Positions 30,686-39,259 of a DNA stretch of 64,000 bases are shown piece by piece; the stretch's first letter is position 1; each line of letters opens with the position of its first letter. The notes beneath the pieces are model-generated. The model was not told where the DNA came from. It saw only the letters and a program-made list of their open reading frames with translations, and did not search any database. The stretch is from Aquabacterium sp. OR-4 (GTDB taxonomy: Bacteria > Pseudomonadota > Gammaproteobacteria > Burkholderiales > Burkholderiaceae_C): NCBI RefSeq assembly GCF_025290835.2, contig NZ_JAOCQD020000001.1, forward strand, positions 2,170,001 to 2,234,000, given 5' to 3'. Both the position numbers and the translations under genes were made by a program.

Positions 30686-32398
30686 ATGTCCGAAGTCACA
30701 GCCTTTGCCGGTACCCGCGCGCTCGTCATCGAGTGCAGCGCCGCAATGCGGCACACCATCTCGCAGCAGTTGCGCGACTTCGGCATTGCCGCTGTCGACA
30801 CTGCGCGCGGCCTGATCGACGGCCGCGAAAAGCTGGAACGCACCCACTACGACTTCGTGCTCTGCGCCGACCGCCTGGACGGCAGCGGCATGGACGGCCA
30901 GCAACTGCTGGAAGAACTGCGCCGCGATGCGCTGCTGCCGCACACCACGGTGTTTCTGATGCTGGCCGGCGAGGCCACCTTCACCCGCGTGACCGAGGCC
31001 GCCGAGGCCGCGCTCGACAGCTACCTGCTGCGCCCCTACCGCGCCAACGACCTGCTCATCCGCCTGCAGGCCGCTCGCCACCGCAAGCAGGTGCTGGCAC
31101 CGCTGTTCGAGGCCCTCAACCGCGGTGATCTGGATGCCGCGGTGGCCGCCTGCCTGGCCCACCACGCCCAGCAGGGCCAGTTCGCCACGCTGTGCCTGCG
31201 CACCGCCGCCGAGCTGCAGCTGCGGCACCGGCGCGTGGACGAGGCCAGCCGGCTGTTCCAGCTGCAGGCCGACAGCACGGGCGCCATGTGGGCCCGGCTG
31301 GGCCTGGCGCGCAGCGCGCTGGCGCTGGGCCAGCTGCCGGTGGCGCAGCAGCAGCTCGATGCGCTGACCGAGAGCGGCGCCGAATCCCCCGACCTGCTGG
31401 ACGTGCGCAGCGGCCTGGCCATCGAAAACGGCGAATTCGATGCCGCACTGGCGGCCAGCCGCCGCGCTGTCGAGCTCACGCCCTACTGCATGCTGCGCCT
31501 GCAGTCCTGCGGCGCGATGGCCTTCTACCAGCGGCAGGACTCGCTGGCGCTGGACATGCTGGAACGCACCCGGTCGATCGACCCGCAGTCGCGCCTGTTC
31601 GACGCGATGAGCTGGATGTTCCTGGCCCTGCTGTACTTCGATGCCGGCGCGGCCAAGGGCCTGATCGACGCGCGCAAGGGCCTGGTGGCGATGCAGCAGC
31701 GCTACCCGGCCTCGCGCCGGCTCAAGCGCCTGCTGTCGGCCGCCGAGATGCTGGTGTCGCTGGTGCAGATGCATGCCGACGAGGCGCTGTCGCAGCTCGA
31801 TGCCCTGGTCGACGAGCGCCACGATGCCGACTTCGACGTCGAAGCCGCGCTGTTGTCGGTGGCCGTCTGGTGCCGGTTTCCGCAGCAGGAGCTGGGCGCG
31901 GCACGCCAGGAGCGGGTGATTTCCGAGCTGGCGCAGCGGCACGCGGCCTCGCCGGCCGCCTGCGCTGCGCTGCGTGGCCTGGCCGCACGCAACACGCCGG
32001 TGCTGCGCCTGCTTGAAAAAGGCATCGACGCCGTCGAATCGCTGGCCCAGCGGCACCGCCAGCGCGCACCCGACGGCGACGAGATCCTGGCCCTGCAGGC
32101 CCTGCTGAACGATGCCGAGCGCACGATGAACCCGCGCCTGATCAACCTGGCCCTGCACCTGCTGGGGCCCGAACCGGCCGACGCCGAGGCCTCGCCGCGC
32201 ATGGTGCTGCGCCTGCACGCCAACGAGTTGCGCGACACCGTGTGCCGGCCGATCACCGTGACCGCCGGCATGCGCCGCAGCGGCCGCAGCGCCGGTGGCA
32301 TGGTGCTGCGCCTGAACAGCATGGCGCCGGCACCTGACCTGGCCCCGATGCTCAGCGCCGATGACCGCGCCCGCGAATGGGCCGAGCCGGTGGACTGA
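30686..32398 (+). CDS. TPR-repeat protein with degenerate N-terminal receiver domain
   Basis: About 570 residues. Residues 1-130 have the fold pattern of a response-regulator receiver (ALVIECSAAMRHTISQQL, YDFVLCADRLDG, FLMLAGEAT, DSYLLRPYRANDLLIRL). The site normally holding the phosphoacceptor Asp reads Ala61 (LCADR), and the N-terminal acidic pair is largely lost, so it may be a pseudo-receiver, although Asp62 is adjacent. Residues about 150-480 are helical tetratricopeptide-like repeats (LGLARSALALGQLPVAQQQL, LDVRSGLAIENGEFDAALAA). It resembles TPR-containing receiver proteins found in betaproteobacteria, which have no known function. ATG 30686 has GGAG 11 nt upstream. It follows dnaJ on the same strand, beyond a terminator-like hairpin. 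Confidence 0.75.
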   Translation: MSEVTAFAGTRALVIECSAAMRHTISQQLRDFGIAAVDTARGLIDGREKLERTHYDFVLCADRLDGSGMDGQQLLEELRRDALLPHTTVFLMLAGEATFTRVTEAAEAALDSYLLRPYRANDLLIRLQAARHRKQVLAPLFEALNRGDLDAAVAACLAHHAQQGQFATLCLRTAAELQLRHRRVDEASRLFQLQADSTGAMWARLGLARSALALGQLPVAQQQLDALTESGAESPDLLDVRSGLAIENGEFDAALAASRRAVELTPYCMLRLQSCGAMAFYQRQDSLALDMLERTRSIDPQSRLFDAMSWMFLALLYFDAGAAKGLIDARKGLVAMQQRYPASRRLKRLLSAAEMLVSLVQMHADEALSQLDALVDERHDADFDVEAALLSVAVWCRFPQQELGAARQERVISELAQRHAASPAACAALRGLAARNTPVLRLLEKGIDAVESLAQRHRQRAPDGDEILALQALLNDAERTMNPRLINLALHLLGPEPADAEASPRMVLRLHANELRDTVCRPITVTAGMRRSGRSAGGMVLRLNSMAPAPDLAPMLSADDRAREWAEPVD

Positions 32399-32440
32399 CC
32401 AGGCTGCAACAACCGGTCGCGCAGCAGCAGGCCGCAGCCT

Positions 32441-32496
32441 CCAATCGCCAATCGCCAATCGCCAATCGCCAATCGCCAATCGCCAATCGCCAATCG
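32441..32496. repeat. Tandem array of eight CCAATCG heptamers
   Basis: Eight exact head-to-tail copies of CCAATCG fill the space between two convergent genes and end directly at the stop codon of the radical SAM gene (32497-32499). The array is much richer in A and T than its surroundings. It is not a terminator (no dyad symmetry) and not a CRISPR (no spacers). Confidence 0.95.
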
Positions 32497-33690
32497 CTAG
32501 AACAGGCTGCCCTGCGCCGGCTGCAGCGGCGCCGCCATGGCGGCGCTGGCGCCCTGGCCGGGCCGGGCCCGTGTGCTGGCCATGCCGGCATCCGCCGGCC
32601 GGCTGAACTGCGACAAATCCAGCGGCGCGCGCGCGCGTGACAGGCCCAGCCGCGCGCAGGCCTTGTGAAAGCGCTGGCGCAGCAGCTGCGCCCACACGCC
32701 CGAGCCGATCATGCGCTCGCCGAAGCGGCTGGTGTTGTCCTGGCCGCCGCGCATCTCGCGCACGCGGGCCATCACGCGGGCTGCACGGTCTGGAAAGTGC
32801 TGATTCAGCCAGTGCTGGAACAGCGGGTTCACCTCCCACGGCAGGCGCAGCACGATGCAGAAGGCCGAGCTGGCACCGGCCTCGCGCGCGGCTTCCAGAA
32901 TGCGTTCGAGCTCGGGTTCGTTCAGAAACGGCACCATCGGCGACACGCTCACCCCCACCGGCACGCCGGCGTCGGCCAACCGCCGGATGGTGAGCAGGCG
33001 GCGTGCCGGGCTGGCTGCCCGGGGCTCCATCAGCCGCGCCAGCCCGGCGTCGAGCGTGGTGACCGACACATGCACCGAGGCCAGGCCCTGCGCGGCCAGT
33101 GGCGCGATCAGGTCGAGGTCGCGCTCGACGCCGGCCGACTTGGTGATCACCGAGAACGCATGGCGGTATTCGCCCAGCACCTCGATCAGGCCACGCGTGA
33201 TGCGCAACCGGCGCTCCACCGGTTGGTAGGCATCGGTGACCGAGCCGATGTTCAGCGCCTTGGGCACATAGCCCGGCGCGGCCAGGGCCTGGCGCAACCG
33301 CGCCACGGCGTTGACCTTGGCCACGATGTGGGTCTCGAAGTCGATGCCGGGCGACAGGTTCAGATAGCTGTGCGTCGGCCGCGCGTAGCAGTAGATGCAA
33401 CCATGCTCGCAACCGCGGTAGGGGTTGATCGACAGATCAAAGCCGATGTCGGGCGAGTTGTTGGCGCTGAGGATGCTCTTGACCTGCTCGTCGAACACCT
33501 GGGTGGGCGGCGGCATGGGGCCGTCGCCTGAGGCGTCGTCGTCGCTGGCCGGCCCCCAGCCGTCGTCGAAGCCTTCGCGCTGATCAGCGTTGAAGCGGTG
33601 CGGCAGGGCCCAGACGGTGCCGCGGCCCTTGAGCGGGTCTTGCGCCTGCGGCGGGTGGCAGGGCTGGATAGGGATGAAGCGGCGCGACAT
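32497..33690 (-). CDS. Radical SAM protein, spore-photoproduct-lyase-like (PA0069/Rv2578c family)
   Basis: A 397-residue radical SAM protein. The cluster-binding motif is C94-x3-C98-x2-C101 (GCEHGCIYCYARPTH). It is preceded by the family signature FDLSINPYRG and followed by KALNIGSVTDAYQP, HAFSVITKSAGVERDLDLI and VSVSPMVPFLNE. Members are annotated as SPL-like and are suspected to act in DNA repair; the substrate is unknown. A LexA-type box lies 1 bp before ATG 33690, supporting an SOS role. No Shine-Dalgarno is present, and the promoter spacing suggests a leaderless mRNA. It follows dnaB on the same strand by 81 bp but probably has its own promoter. The stop abuts the CCAATCG array. Confidence 0.9.
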   Translation of the reverse strand: MSRRFIPIQPCHPPQAQDPLKGRGTVWALPHRFNADQREGFDDGWGPASDDDASGDGPMPPPTQVFDEQVKSILSANNSPDIGFDLSINPYRGCEHGCIYCYARPTHSYLNLSPGIDFETHIVAKVNAVARLRQALAAPGYVPKALNIGSVTDAYQPVERRLRITRGLIEVLGEYRHAFSVITKSAGVERDLDLIAPLAAQGLASVHVSVTTLDAGLARLMEPRAASPARRLLTIRRLADAGVPVGVSVSPMVPFLNEPELERILEAAREAGASSAFCIVLRLPWEVNPLFQHWLNQHFPDRAARVMARVREMRGGQDNTSRFGERMIGSGVWAQLLRQRFHKACARLGLSRARAPLDLSQFSRPADAGMASTRARPGQGASAAMAAPLQPAQGSLF

Positions 33691-33691
33691 A

Positions 33692-33707
33692 CTGTAAATC
33701 TATACAG
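33692..33707 (-). promoter_or_regulatory. LexA (SOS) box
   Basis: CTGT-N8-ACAG with an A/T-rich centre, flanked by A and T-rich bases, fits the proteobacterial LexA consensus TACTGTATATATATACAGTA at all eight core positions. It lies immediately before the start codon of the radical SAM gene. Confidence 0.75.
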
Positions 33708-33725
33708 CTGCATCGCGCTTGTCCA
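33698..33725 (-). promoter_or_regulatory. Promoter of the SOS radical SAM gene, predicting leaderless mRNA
   Basis: On the minus strand a -35 TGGACA (33725-33720) is followed after 17 bp by TAGATT (an alternative -10 reading is TATAGA). The transcription start then falls on or next to the A of ATG 33690. The LexA box covers the -10 region. Confidence 0.5.
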
Positions 33726-33745
33726 GCGGCGGCACGCGCCGCTGG
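33723..33745 (-). terminator. Hairpin after dnaB
   Basis: CCAGCGGCG and CGCCGCTGG form a perfect 9-bp stem with a 5-nt loop, 27 bp after the dnaB stop. There is no T-run, so it may be a 3' stabilising or factor-dependent termination structure. It overlaps the -35 of the downstream gene. Confidence 0.4.
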
Positions 33746-33771
33746 CGGATCAAGGCCGGGTCAAGGCCGGA

Positions 33772-35199
33772 TCAGTACTCGCCGCTGGCCATGCCCGGGG
33801 CCAGGTTGTCGAACTTGGTCAGCGGCTTCAGGAAGGTGAGCTTCACCGTGCCCACCGGGCCGTTACGCTGCTTGGCGATGATGATCTCGGCCACGCCCGG
33901 CTCCTTGGACTCCTTGTTGTAGTACTCGTCGCGGTAGATGAACATGATCACGTCCGCGTCCTGCTCGATGGCGCCCGATTCGCGCAGGTCGCTCATCATC
34001 GGCCGCTTGTCGGGGCGGGTTTCAACCGAGCGGTTCAGCTGCGACAGCGCAATCACCGGGCACTGCAGCTCCTTGGCCAGGGCCTTCATGCTGCGCGAGA
34101 TCTCGCTCAGCTCGGTGGCGCGGTTTTCGCCCGCCGACGAAGACGAGCCGCTCATCAGCTGCAGGTAGTCGATGACGATCAGGCCCAGCGTGCCGCCAAA
34201 CTGCCGCGCCATGCGGCGGGCACGCGCGCGCAGCTCCGACGGGTTGAGCGCCGGGGTCTCGTCGATGAACAGATGCGCCTTGCCCAGACGCTCGGCGGCC
34301 TCGGTCAGGCGGGTCCACTCGTCGTCGCGCAGGCGGCCGGTGCGCAGGCCGCTCTGGTCGATGCGACCCAGCGAGCCGATCATGCGCAGTGCCAGCTGCG
34401 AGGCGCCCATTTCCATCGAGAACACCAGCACCGGCAGGCCTTCGTTGACGGCCACCGCCTCGGCAATGTTCAGCGCAAAGGCGGTCTTGCCCATCGACGG
34501 GCGCGCCGCCAGGATGATCAGGTCGCCCTTTTGCATGCCGGCGGTCATGCGGTCGAAGTCGAAGTAGCCGGTGCGCACGCCGGTCACCTCTTCGGCGCCG
34601 TTCTCGGCCAGCTCGGTCACGCGGTCGATCAGTTGCATCGTCAGCTTGTCGATGCCGATGAAGCCCTGCTTGTTGCGTGAGCCTTCTTCGCCGATCTTGA
34701 AGATCTTGCCCTCGGCCTCGTCGAGCACGGCCGACACCGCGCGGCCCTGCGGATTGAAGGCGGCGGTGGCAATCTCGTCCGACGCGCTGATCAGCTTGCG
34801 CAGGATGGCGCGCTCGCGCACGATCTCGGCATAACGCCGCATGTTGGCGGCGCTTGGCACGCTCTGGGCCAGCGCGTTCAGGTAGGCCAGGCCACCCACC
34901 TGCTCGGCCTTGCCGTGGCTTTGCAGCTGCTCGAACACGGTGATCACGTCGGCCGGCTTGCTGGCGTTGATCAGGCCGGCCACGGCGATGAAGATCTCGC
35001 GGTGCTCCCAGCGGTAGAAATCGCCCTCGGTGATCTGGTCGCCGGCGCGATCCCAGGCCATGTTGTCGATCAGCAGGCCGCCGAGCACGCTTTGCTCGGC
35101 TTCGATCGAGTGCGGCGGCACGCGCAGGCGCGCCACCTCGTCGTCGCCATCGGGGCCCGGCGCGAGGCCGGAGGAAGCAGAGCGGAAGGCGGTCGACAT
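33772..35199 (-). CDS. dnaB: Replicative DNA helicase DnaB
   Basis: Hexameric 5'-3' helicase of the replication fork, 475 residues. The N-terminal dimerisation domain begins VPPHSIEAEQSVLGGLL. The linker that contacts primase is followed by the RecA-like motor with Walker A ARPSMGKTAFALN, Walker B LGLIVIDYLQLM, and the arginine-rich SQLNRSVETRPDKRPMMSDL region. No intein is present. The start is ATG 35199, chosen over an earlier in-frame ATG because the preceding 43 residues are non-conserved. It lies downstream of rpsF-priB-rpsR-rplI, separated by an intrinsic terminator, so at least part of its transcription must start in the 170-bp gap. Confidence 0.97.
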   Translation of the reverse strand: MSTAFRSASSGLAPGPDGDDEVARLRVPPHSIEAEQSVLGGLLIDNMAWDRAGDQITEGDFYRWEHREIFIAVAGLINASKPADVITVFEQLQSHGKAEQVGGLAYLNALAQSVPSAANMRRYAEIVRERAILRKLISASDEIATAAFNPQGRAVSAVLDEAEGKIFKIGEEGSRNKQGFIGIDKLTMQLIDRVTELAENGAEEVTGVRTGYFDFDRMTAGMQKGDLIILAARPSMGKTAFALNIAEAVAVNEGLPVLVFSMEMGASQLALRMIGSLGRIDQSGLRTGRLRDDEWTRLTEAAERLGKAHLFIDETPALNPSELRARARRMARQFGGTLGLIVIDYLQLMSGSSSSAGENRATELSEISRSMKALAKELQCPVIALSQLNRSVETRPDKRPMMSDLRESGAIEQDADVIMFIYRDEYYNKESKEPGVAEIIIAKQRNGPVGTVKLTFLKPLTKFDNLAPGMASGEY

Positions 35200-35310
35200 C
35201 GTTCGCAAATCATAAGCCGCACGGCGCGACGCGCCTGTGGGCAAGGCTGTGGAGATCCAGGGGATGAGCGGGGGACAAGCCCGATCGCGTGCAATCGGCC
35301 GCCACCAATG

Positions 35311-35343
35311 AAAACGGGGCCGGTACAACCGGCCCCGTTCAAG
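35311..35343 (-). terminator. Intrinsic terminator of the rpsF-priB-rpsR-rplI operon
   Basis: AACGGGGCCGG (35313-35323) and CCGGCCCCGTT (35329-35339) form a perfect 11-bp stem with a 5-nt loop. On the minus strand the stem is followed by a short T-run (35314-35311). Confidence 0.85.
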
Positions 35344-35370
35344 GACGTGAATCTCGGCGCAGACGCGAGA

Positions 35371-35823
35371 TCAGTCGGCGGCAGCCACGACCTGGACGGT
35401 CATCTCAACTACCACGTCGGTGTGCGCGGCCACCGACACCGGGTGCTCGCCCACGGTCTTCAGCGGGCCGTTGGGCATGCGCACCTGGGACTTGACGACG
35501 TCGTAGCCCAGCTTCTTCAGGCTGTCGGCCACATCGGCGTTGGTCACCGAGCCGAACAGACGACCGTCGACGCCGGCCTTCTGGCCGATGCTGACGGTGA
35601 TGCCCGACATGCGCTGGCCCAGGGCTTGCGCCACGGACAGCTTCTCGGCGGCCACCTTCTCGAGCTCGGCGCGACGGGCCTCGAACTCTTTGATGGCGGC
35701 TTCGGTGGCGCGACGCGCCAGCTTGGTGGGGATCAGGAAGTTGCGGGCGTAGCCGTCCTTCACCTTGACCACATCACCCAGATTGCCCAGGTTGGCAACC
35801 TTCTCGAGCAGGATCACTTGCAT
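35371..35823 (-). CDS. rplI: 50S ribosomal protein L9
   Basis: 150 residues with the L9 signature [19 protein letters not shown] followed by [17 protein letters not shown], the long connecting helix, and a C-terminal rRNA-binding domain. It binds 23S rRNA at the base of the L1 stalk. It is the last ribosomal gene in the operon, 14 bp after rpsR, and is followed by a strong terminator. Confidence 0.98.
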   Translation of the reverse strand: MQVILLEKVANLGNLGDVVKVKDGYARNFLIPTKLARRATEAAIKEFEARRAELEKVAAEKLSVAQALGQRMSGITVSIGQKAGVDGRLFGSVTNADVADSLKKLGYDVVKSQVRMPNGPLKTVGEHPVSVAAHTDVVVEMTVQVVAAAD

Positions 35824-35837
35824 GGTCGTTGCTCCCT

Positions 35838-36128
35838 TCAGACCTTGTGCTGGTCGCTGTACGGCAGCAGCGCCAGGAATCGGGCGCGCTTGATGGCCGT
35901 GGTCAGCTGACGCTGGTAATAAGCGCGGGTGCCGGTCAGGCGCGCCGGGGTGATCTTGCCGTTCTCGCCGACGAAGTCACGCAGCTGATCCACGTCCTTG
36001 TAGTCGATCGAGACGACGTTGGCGACGGTGAAACGGCAGAACTTCTTGCGCTTGAACAGCAGCGACTGCGTGTTGCGCTTGGGCTTGCGATCCTTGGAGC
36101 CTTTGCCCCTACCACGCGACATGGCCAT
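35838..36128 (-). CDS. rpsR: 30S ribosomal protein S18
   Basis: 96 residues. A basic N-terminus is followed by [36 protein letters not shown] and [20 protein letters not shown], all S18 hallmarks. It forms a heterodimer with S6 on the 30S platform. ATG 36128 has AGAGG 7 nt upstream; the second in-frame ATG (36122) is less well placed. It lies between priB and rplI in the canonical order. Confidence 0.98.
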   Translation of the reverse strand: MAMSRGRGKGSKDRKPKRNTQSLLFKRKKFCRFTVANVVSIDYKDVDQLRDFVGENGKITPARLTGTRAYYQRQLTTAIKRARFLALLPYSDQHKV

Positions 36129-36195
36129 GGTGTACCTCTTGTGCGAATGCGTTGATGTGCGATGAACCGGAGCCCGAAATCCACAAAGGGATGTG

Positions 36196-36486
36196 TCAGG
36201 CCTCGGCGCTGAGCGAAGTGATGTGGAAGAGCAGGCCGCGTCCGTTGCGCATGCTGGCCAGAAAACCGGCAAAGATGCCGTGGTCTCCCAGCGCCAGCGC
36301 ACCAAGTGGTCGTGTGATCTCGCCAATGGCCACCGCGCGGATCTCGAGAGAGACCTTGCGGGGCTGCCCGTCCTCGGTGACGGTCGATGCATGCAGCAAT
36401 CGACAGTCGAGTGCCGGAAGACCGGCGGGCGTGTAGCGCACGACCCCTCGCTCGAGCAGTTGCGCCGACAGAACCATGCGGTTCAT
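36196..36486 (-). CDS. priB: Primosomal replication protein N (PriB)
   Basis: 96-residue single-OB-fold protein related to [59 protein letters not shown]. It stabilises PriA at collapsed forks during replication restart and loads DnaB, which is encoded downstream in the same direction. ATG 36486 is preceded by a second possible start three codons later; the longer form keeps the family N-terminus MNRMVLSA. It sits 41 bp after rpsF and 67 bp before rpsR. Confidence 0.93.
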   Translation of the reverse strand: MNRMVLSAQLLERGVVRYTPAGLPALDCRLLHASTVTEDGQPRKVSLEIRAVAIGEITRPLGALALGDHGIFAGFLASMRNGRGLLFHITSLSAEA

Positions 36487-36527
36487 GCCTGGCGCGCCGG
36501 CATCGGGCGCGGCAGCTGCTGCCTCGA

Positions 36528-36896
36528 TCAGCTCGCGGCCTCCTGGGACACGACGGCCTTGCGGGCCTCTTCCTTCTCGACCGCCTTCATCATCACCGAC
36601 GGGGTGGTCTCGGCCTTTTCCTTGGCCACGGTGAGGTGGCGCAGCACGGCGTCGTTGTAGCGGAAGCCGGTCTCGAGCTCGACCAGGATTTCCTTGGTCG
36701 TCTCGATGTTCAGGCACACGTAGTGGGCCTTGGCCAGCTTCTGGATCTGGTAGGCCAGCTGACGGCGACCCCAGTCCTCGACGCGGTGCACCTTGCCGCC
36801 AGCGGCGGTGACCACACCCTTGTAACGTTCCAGCATGGCCGGAACCTGCTCGCTTTGATCCGGATGGATCAGCAGCACGATCTCGTAATGACGCAT
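36528..36896 (-). CDS. rpsF: 30S ribosomal protein S6
   Basis: 122 residues: [19 protein letters not shown], then [19 protein letters not shown] and [20 protein letters not shown], with a C-terminal extension rich in Lys, Glu and Ala. S6 partners S18 on the 30S platform. It is the first gene of rpsF-priB-rpsR-rplI. ATG 36896 has AGGAG upstream. The leader of about 120 nt contains a direct repeat ATGCCGGA-CTCC-ATGCCGGA. Leaders of this operon often bind the S6:S18 dimer for autoregulation, but I could not establish that fold by eye. Confidence 0.98.
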   Translation of the reverse strand: MRHYEIVLLIHPDQSEQVPAMLERYKGVVTAAGGKVHRVEDWGRRQLAYQIQKLAKAHYVCLNIETTKEILVELETGFRYNDAVLRHLTVAKEKAETTPSVMMKAVEKEEARKAVVSQEAAS

Positions 36897-37023
36897 GAAC
36901 ACTCCTTGTGGATTTCGCGGCAGCACGCTTCCGGCATGGAGTCCGGCATGAGGCCTTCACGAAAGCTGCCCGGCGGCGTCTGATTTCAGCCGGTGCAGCA
37001 GGGATGAAAAGGGCAAGCCGATG

Positions 37024-37029
37024 ATTATA
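37024..37029 (-). promoter_or_regulatory. -10 element of the rpsF operon promoter
   Basis: A perfect TATAAT on the minus strand (37029-37024), overlapping the stop codon of the symporter gene upstream. The -35 region is poor. Transcription would start near 37017, about 120 nt before rpsF. Confidence 0.5.
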
Positions 37030-39169
37030 GCGCGGACGGCGGCGCAAAGCCACGGCTGGCCCGCGCGGCGGCCGGCAGGGGCCGGTGCAGCTCGTCCACC
37101 AGGGCCTGGCCCTCGTCGTCGGGCCGACGGCCCAGCAGGCTGGCCAGCACCAGCACCGCGCACCCCACCGGCACGCCGAACACGCCGGCGGCCATCGGGT
37201 CGATGCCGAACCAGCGGCCGTCGTTGGCGGCACCGGCCAGGCCCATCCACTGGCCCCACCACTCGCGCGGCCCGGGCAGGTTGCGCAGCATGTACCACAG
37301 CGTCATGGCCACGCCGGCCAGCATGCCGGCCACCGCGCCGGTGCGGTTGGCGCGGCGCCAGAAGATGCCCAGCACCAGCGCCGGAAAAAACGCCGCCGCC
37401 GCCAGCGAGAAGGCCGCGGTGACGAAGGGCAGGATGTCGGCCAGCCGCAGCGAGGCGACCCAGGCCGCCAGCACCGCGGTGAACAGCACCATCAGCTTGC
37501 TCATCATCACCCGCTTGATGGCCGAGGCCTTGGGGTTGACCATGCGGAAGTAGAAGTCGTGCGCCAGCGCGTTGCTGATGGTCAGCAGCAGGCCATCGGC
37601 GGTGGACAGCGCGGCCGCCAGTCCGCCGGCGGCCACCAGGTAGGTCACCACCAGCGGCATGCCCCCCAGCTCGGGCGCGGCCAGCACAACCAGGTCGGCA
37701 CCCAGGCGCAGCTCGGCCAGCTGCAGCAGACCGTCGCCATTGATGTCTTCCACGGCCAGCAGGTTGGGGTCGAGCTTGCTCCAGCGCCGCAGCCAGTCGG
37801 GCAGGCTGCCGAACGAGGTGCCCAGCAGCTCGGTGAACACCTGGTACTTGACCATCACCGCCAGCGCCGGCGCACTGACATACAGCAGCACGATGAAGAT
37901 CAGCGACCAGCCCACCGAGCGCCGGGCCTCGGCCACCGTGGGTGTGGTGTAGTAACGGGTCAGCACATGCGGCATGGCGGCAGTGCCCAGCATCAGGCAC
38001 AGCACCAGGGCCAGGAAGTTGGCACGCGGCCAGCCGCTGCCCTTGGGGTCGTCGGCCGGCACCTCGGCCTGTGGTGCCAGCCCGGCCAGCGGCCGCGCCT
38101 GCGCGCGCGACTGCTCCAGCTCGCGCTGGTAAGCGGCGCGCGCATCGCTCTCGGCGCGCGGCATGCGCTCGAGCGCACGCTCGGCCTGCTGGATGCGCGC
38201 CAGCGGCGCGTTCTCGGCGCGCAGGCGCTCGATCTCGGCGGCCCGCTGCAGGCTGTCGGCGGCCATCGCCGCGGGCACGTCGGTGAGCTTGCGCTGCGCC
38301 TCGGCGGCGCGCGCGGTCAGCAGCTCGCGCACCTCGAGCTCGGCCGGATCGACCCGCAGGGCCGTCTCGCGCTCGGTGACGATGCTCAGCTGCTGGCGGT
38401 AGTCGAGCAGCGGCAGCCACGAGCCGGTCTGCTGCTGGCTGAGCCAGAACACCGGCACCGTGTAGGCGATGATCAGCACGATGTACTGCGCCACCTGGGT
38501 CCAGGTAACGGCGCGCATGCCGCCCAGAAAGCTGCACACCAGCACGCCGCCCAGGCCGACGAAGATGCCGATCTCGAACGAGAAGCCGGTGAGGTGCGAG
38601 GTGATCAGGCCCACGCCGTAGACCTGCACCACCACGTAGACGAAGCTGACCAGCACGGTGGCGGTCAGCGCGATCAGCCGCGGCCAGCGCCCGCCGTAGC
38701 GCGCGCCGATGAAGTCAGGGATCGTGAACTGGCCGAAGCGCCGCAGGTACGGCGCCAGCAGCACCGCCACCAGGCAGTAGCCGCCGGTCCAGCCCAGGAT
38801 GTAGGCCAGGCCGTTGAAGCCCTGCAGGTACAGCACGCCGGCGGTGCCGATGAAGGACGCCGCGCTCATCCAGTCGGCGGCGGTGGCCATGCCGTTGTAC
38901 ATGGCCGGCACGCGGCGGCCGGCCACGTAGTACTCCAGCTCGTCGGTGGTGCGACTGAGCAGGCCGATGGCCGCATACACCAGCACCGTGGCGATCAGAA
39001 AGCTGGCGCCGATCCAGTTGCGCGACCAGCCGCTTTTCTCCAGCGCCGCGAGCATGCCCACGAACACCACCACGCCCACGGTGAACAGGCCGTAGCGCCG
39101 GTGCAGGCGTCGCGTGAAGCGCTGCGTGTGCTCGAAGCTGGCGCTGGCGCGGGAGTCGGTGCTGGGCAT
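37025..39169 (-). CDS. Sodium:solute symporter (SSS family) with coiled-coil insert and EF-hand-like loop
   Basis: 714-residue inner-membrane transporter of the ActP/VC_2705-like branch of SSS, with about 13 hydrophobic segments. Family motifs: YYVAGRRVPAMYNGMATAADW, AASFIGTAGVLYLQGFNGLAY, GRWPRLIAL, GGMRAVTWTQVAQY and AGGLAAALSTADGLLLTISNAL. Two soluble inserts stand out. Residues about 255-380 are a charged, Ala/Glu/Arg-rich stretch likely to be coiled coil. Residues 475-486 (DINGDGLLQLAE) match the 12-residue EF-hand calcium loop. The substrate is probably a short-chain organic acid by family. The usual small DUF4212 partner gene is not adjacent. Confidence 0.88.
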   Translation of the reverse strand: MPSTDSRASASFEHTQRFTRRLHRRYGLFTVGVVVFVGMLAALEKSGWSRNWIGASFLIATVLVYAAIGLLSRTTDELEYYVAGRRVPAMYNGMATAADWMSAASFIGTAGVLYLQGFNGLAYILGWTGGYCLVAVLLAPYLRRFGQFTIPDFIGARYGGRWPRLIALTATVLVSFVYVVVQVYGVGLITSHLTGFSFEIGIFVGLGGVLVCSFLGGMRAVTWTQVAQYIVLIIAYTVPVFWLSQQQTGSWLPLLDYRQQLSIVTERETALRVDPAELEVRELLTARAAEAQRKLTDVPAAMAADSLQRAAEIERLRAENAPLARIQQAERALERMPRAESDARAAYQRELEQSRAQARPLAGLAPQAEVPADDPKGSGWPRANFLALVLCLMLGTAAMPHVLTRYYTTPTVAEARRSVGWSLIFIVLLYVSAPALAVMVKYQVFTELLGTSFGSLPDWLRRWSKLDPNLLAVEDINGDGLLQLAELRLGADLVVLAAPELGGMPLVVTYLVAAGGLAAALSTADGLLLTISNALAHDFYFRMVNPKASAIKRVMMSKLMVLFTAVLAAWVASLRLADILPFVTAAFSLAAAAFFPALVLGIFWRRANRTGAVAGMLAGVAMTLWYMLRNLPGPREWWGQWMGLAGAANDGRWFGIDPMAAGVFGVPVGCAVLVLASLLGRRPDDEGQALVDELHRPLPAAARASRGFAPPSAL

Positions 39170-39259
39170 CGGGCGCCAGCATAGCGCCCGAGTCCCTTAC
39201 GCAGGCTGACAGCCGGGGTCAGCCCGGCGGGCAGCGGCACACAAGGTGCCGGCGGCGGC

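Noticed and set aside
32441..32496. CRISPR array
   Set aside because: Units are 7 bp and directly adjacent, with no spacers and no cas genes in the window.
35200..35310. DnaA boxes or an origin upstream of dnaB
   Set aside because: No TTATCCACA-like 9-mers and no AT-rich unwinding region are visible.
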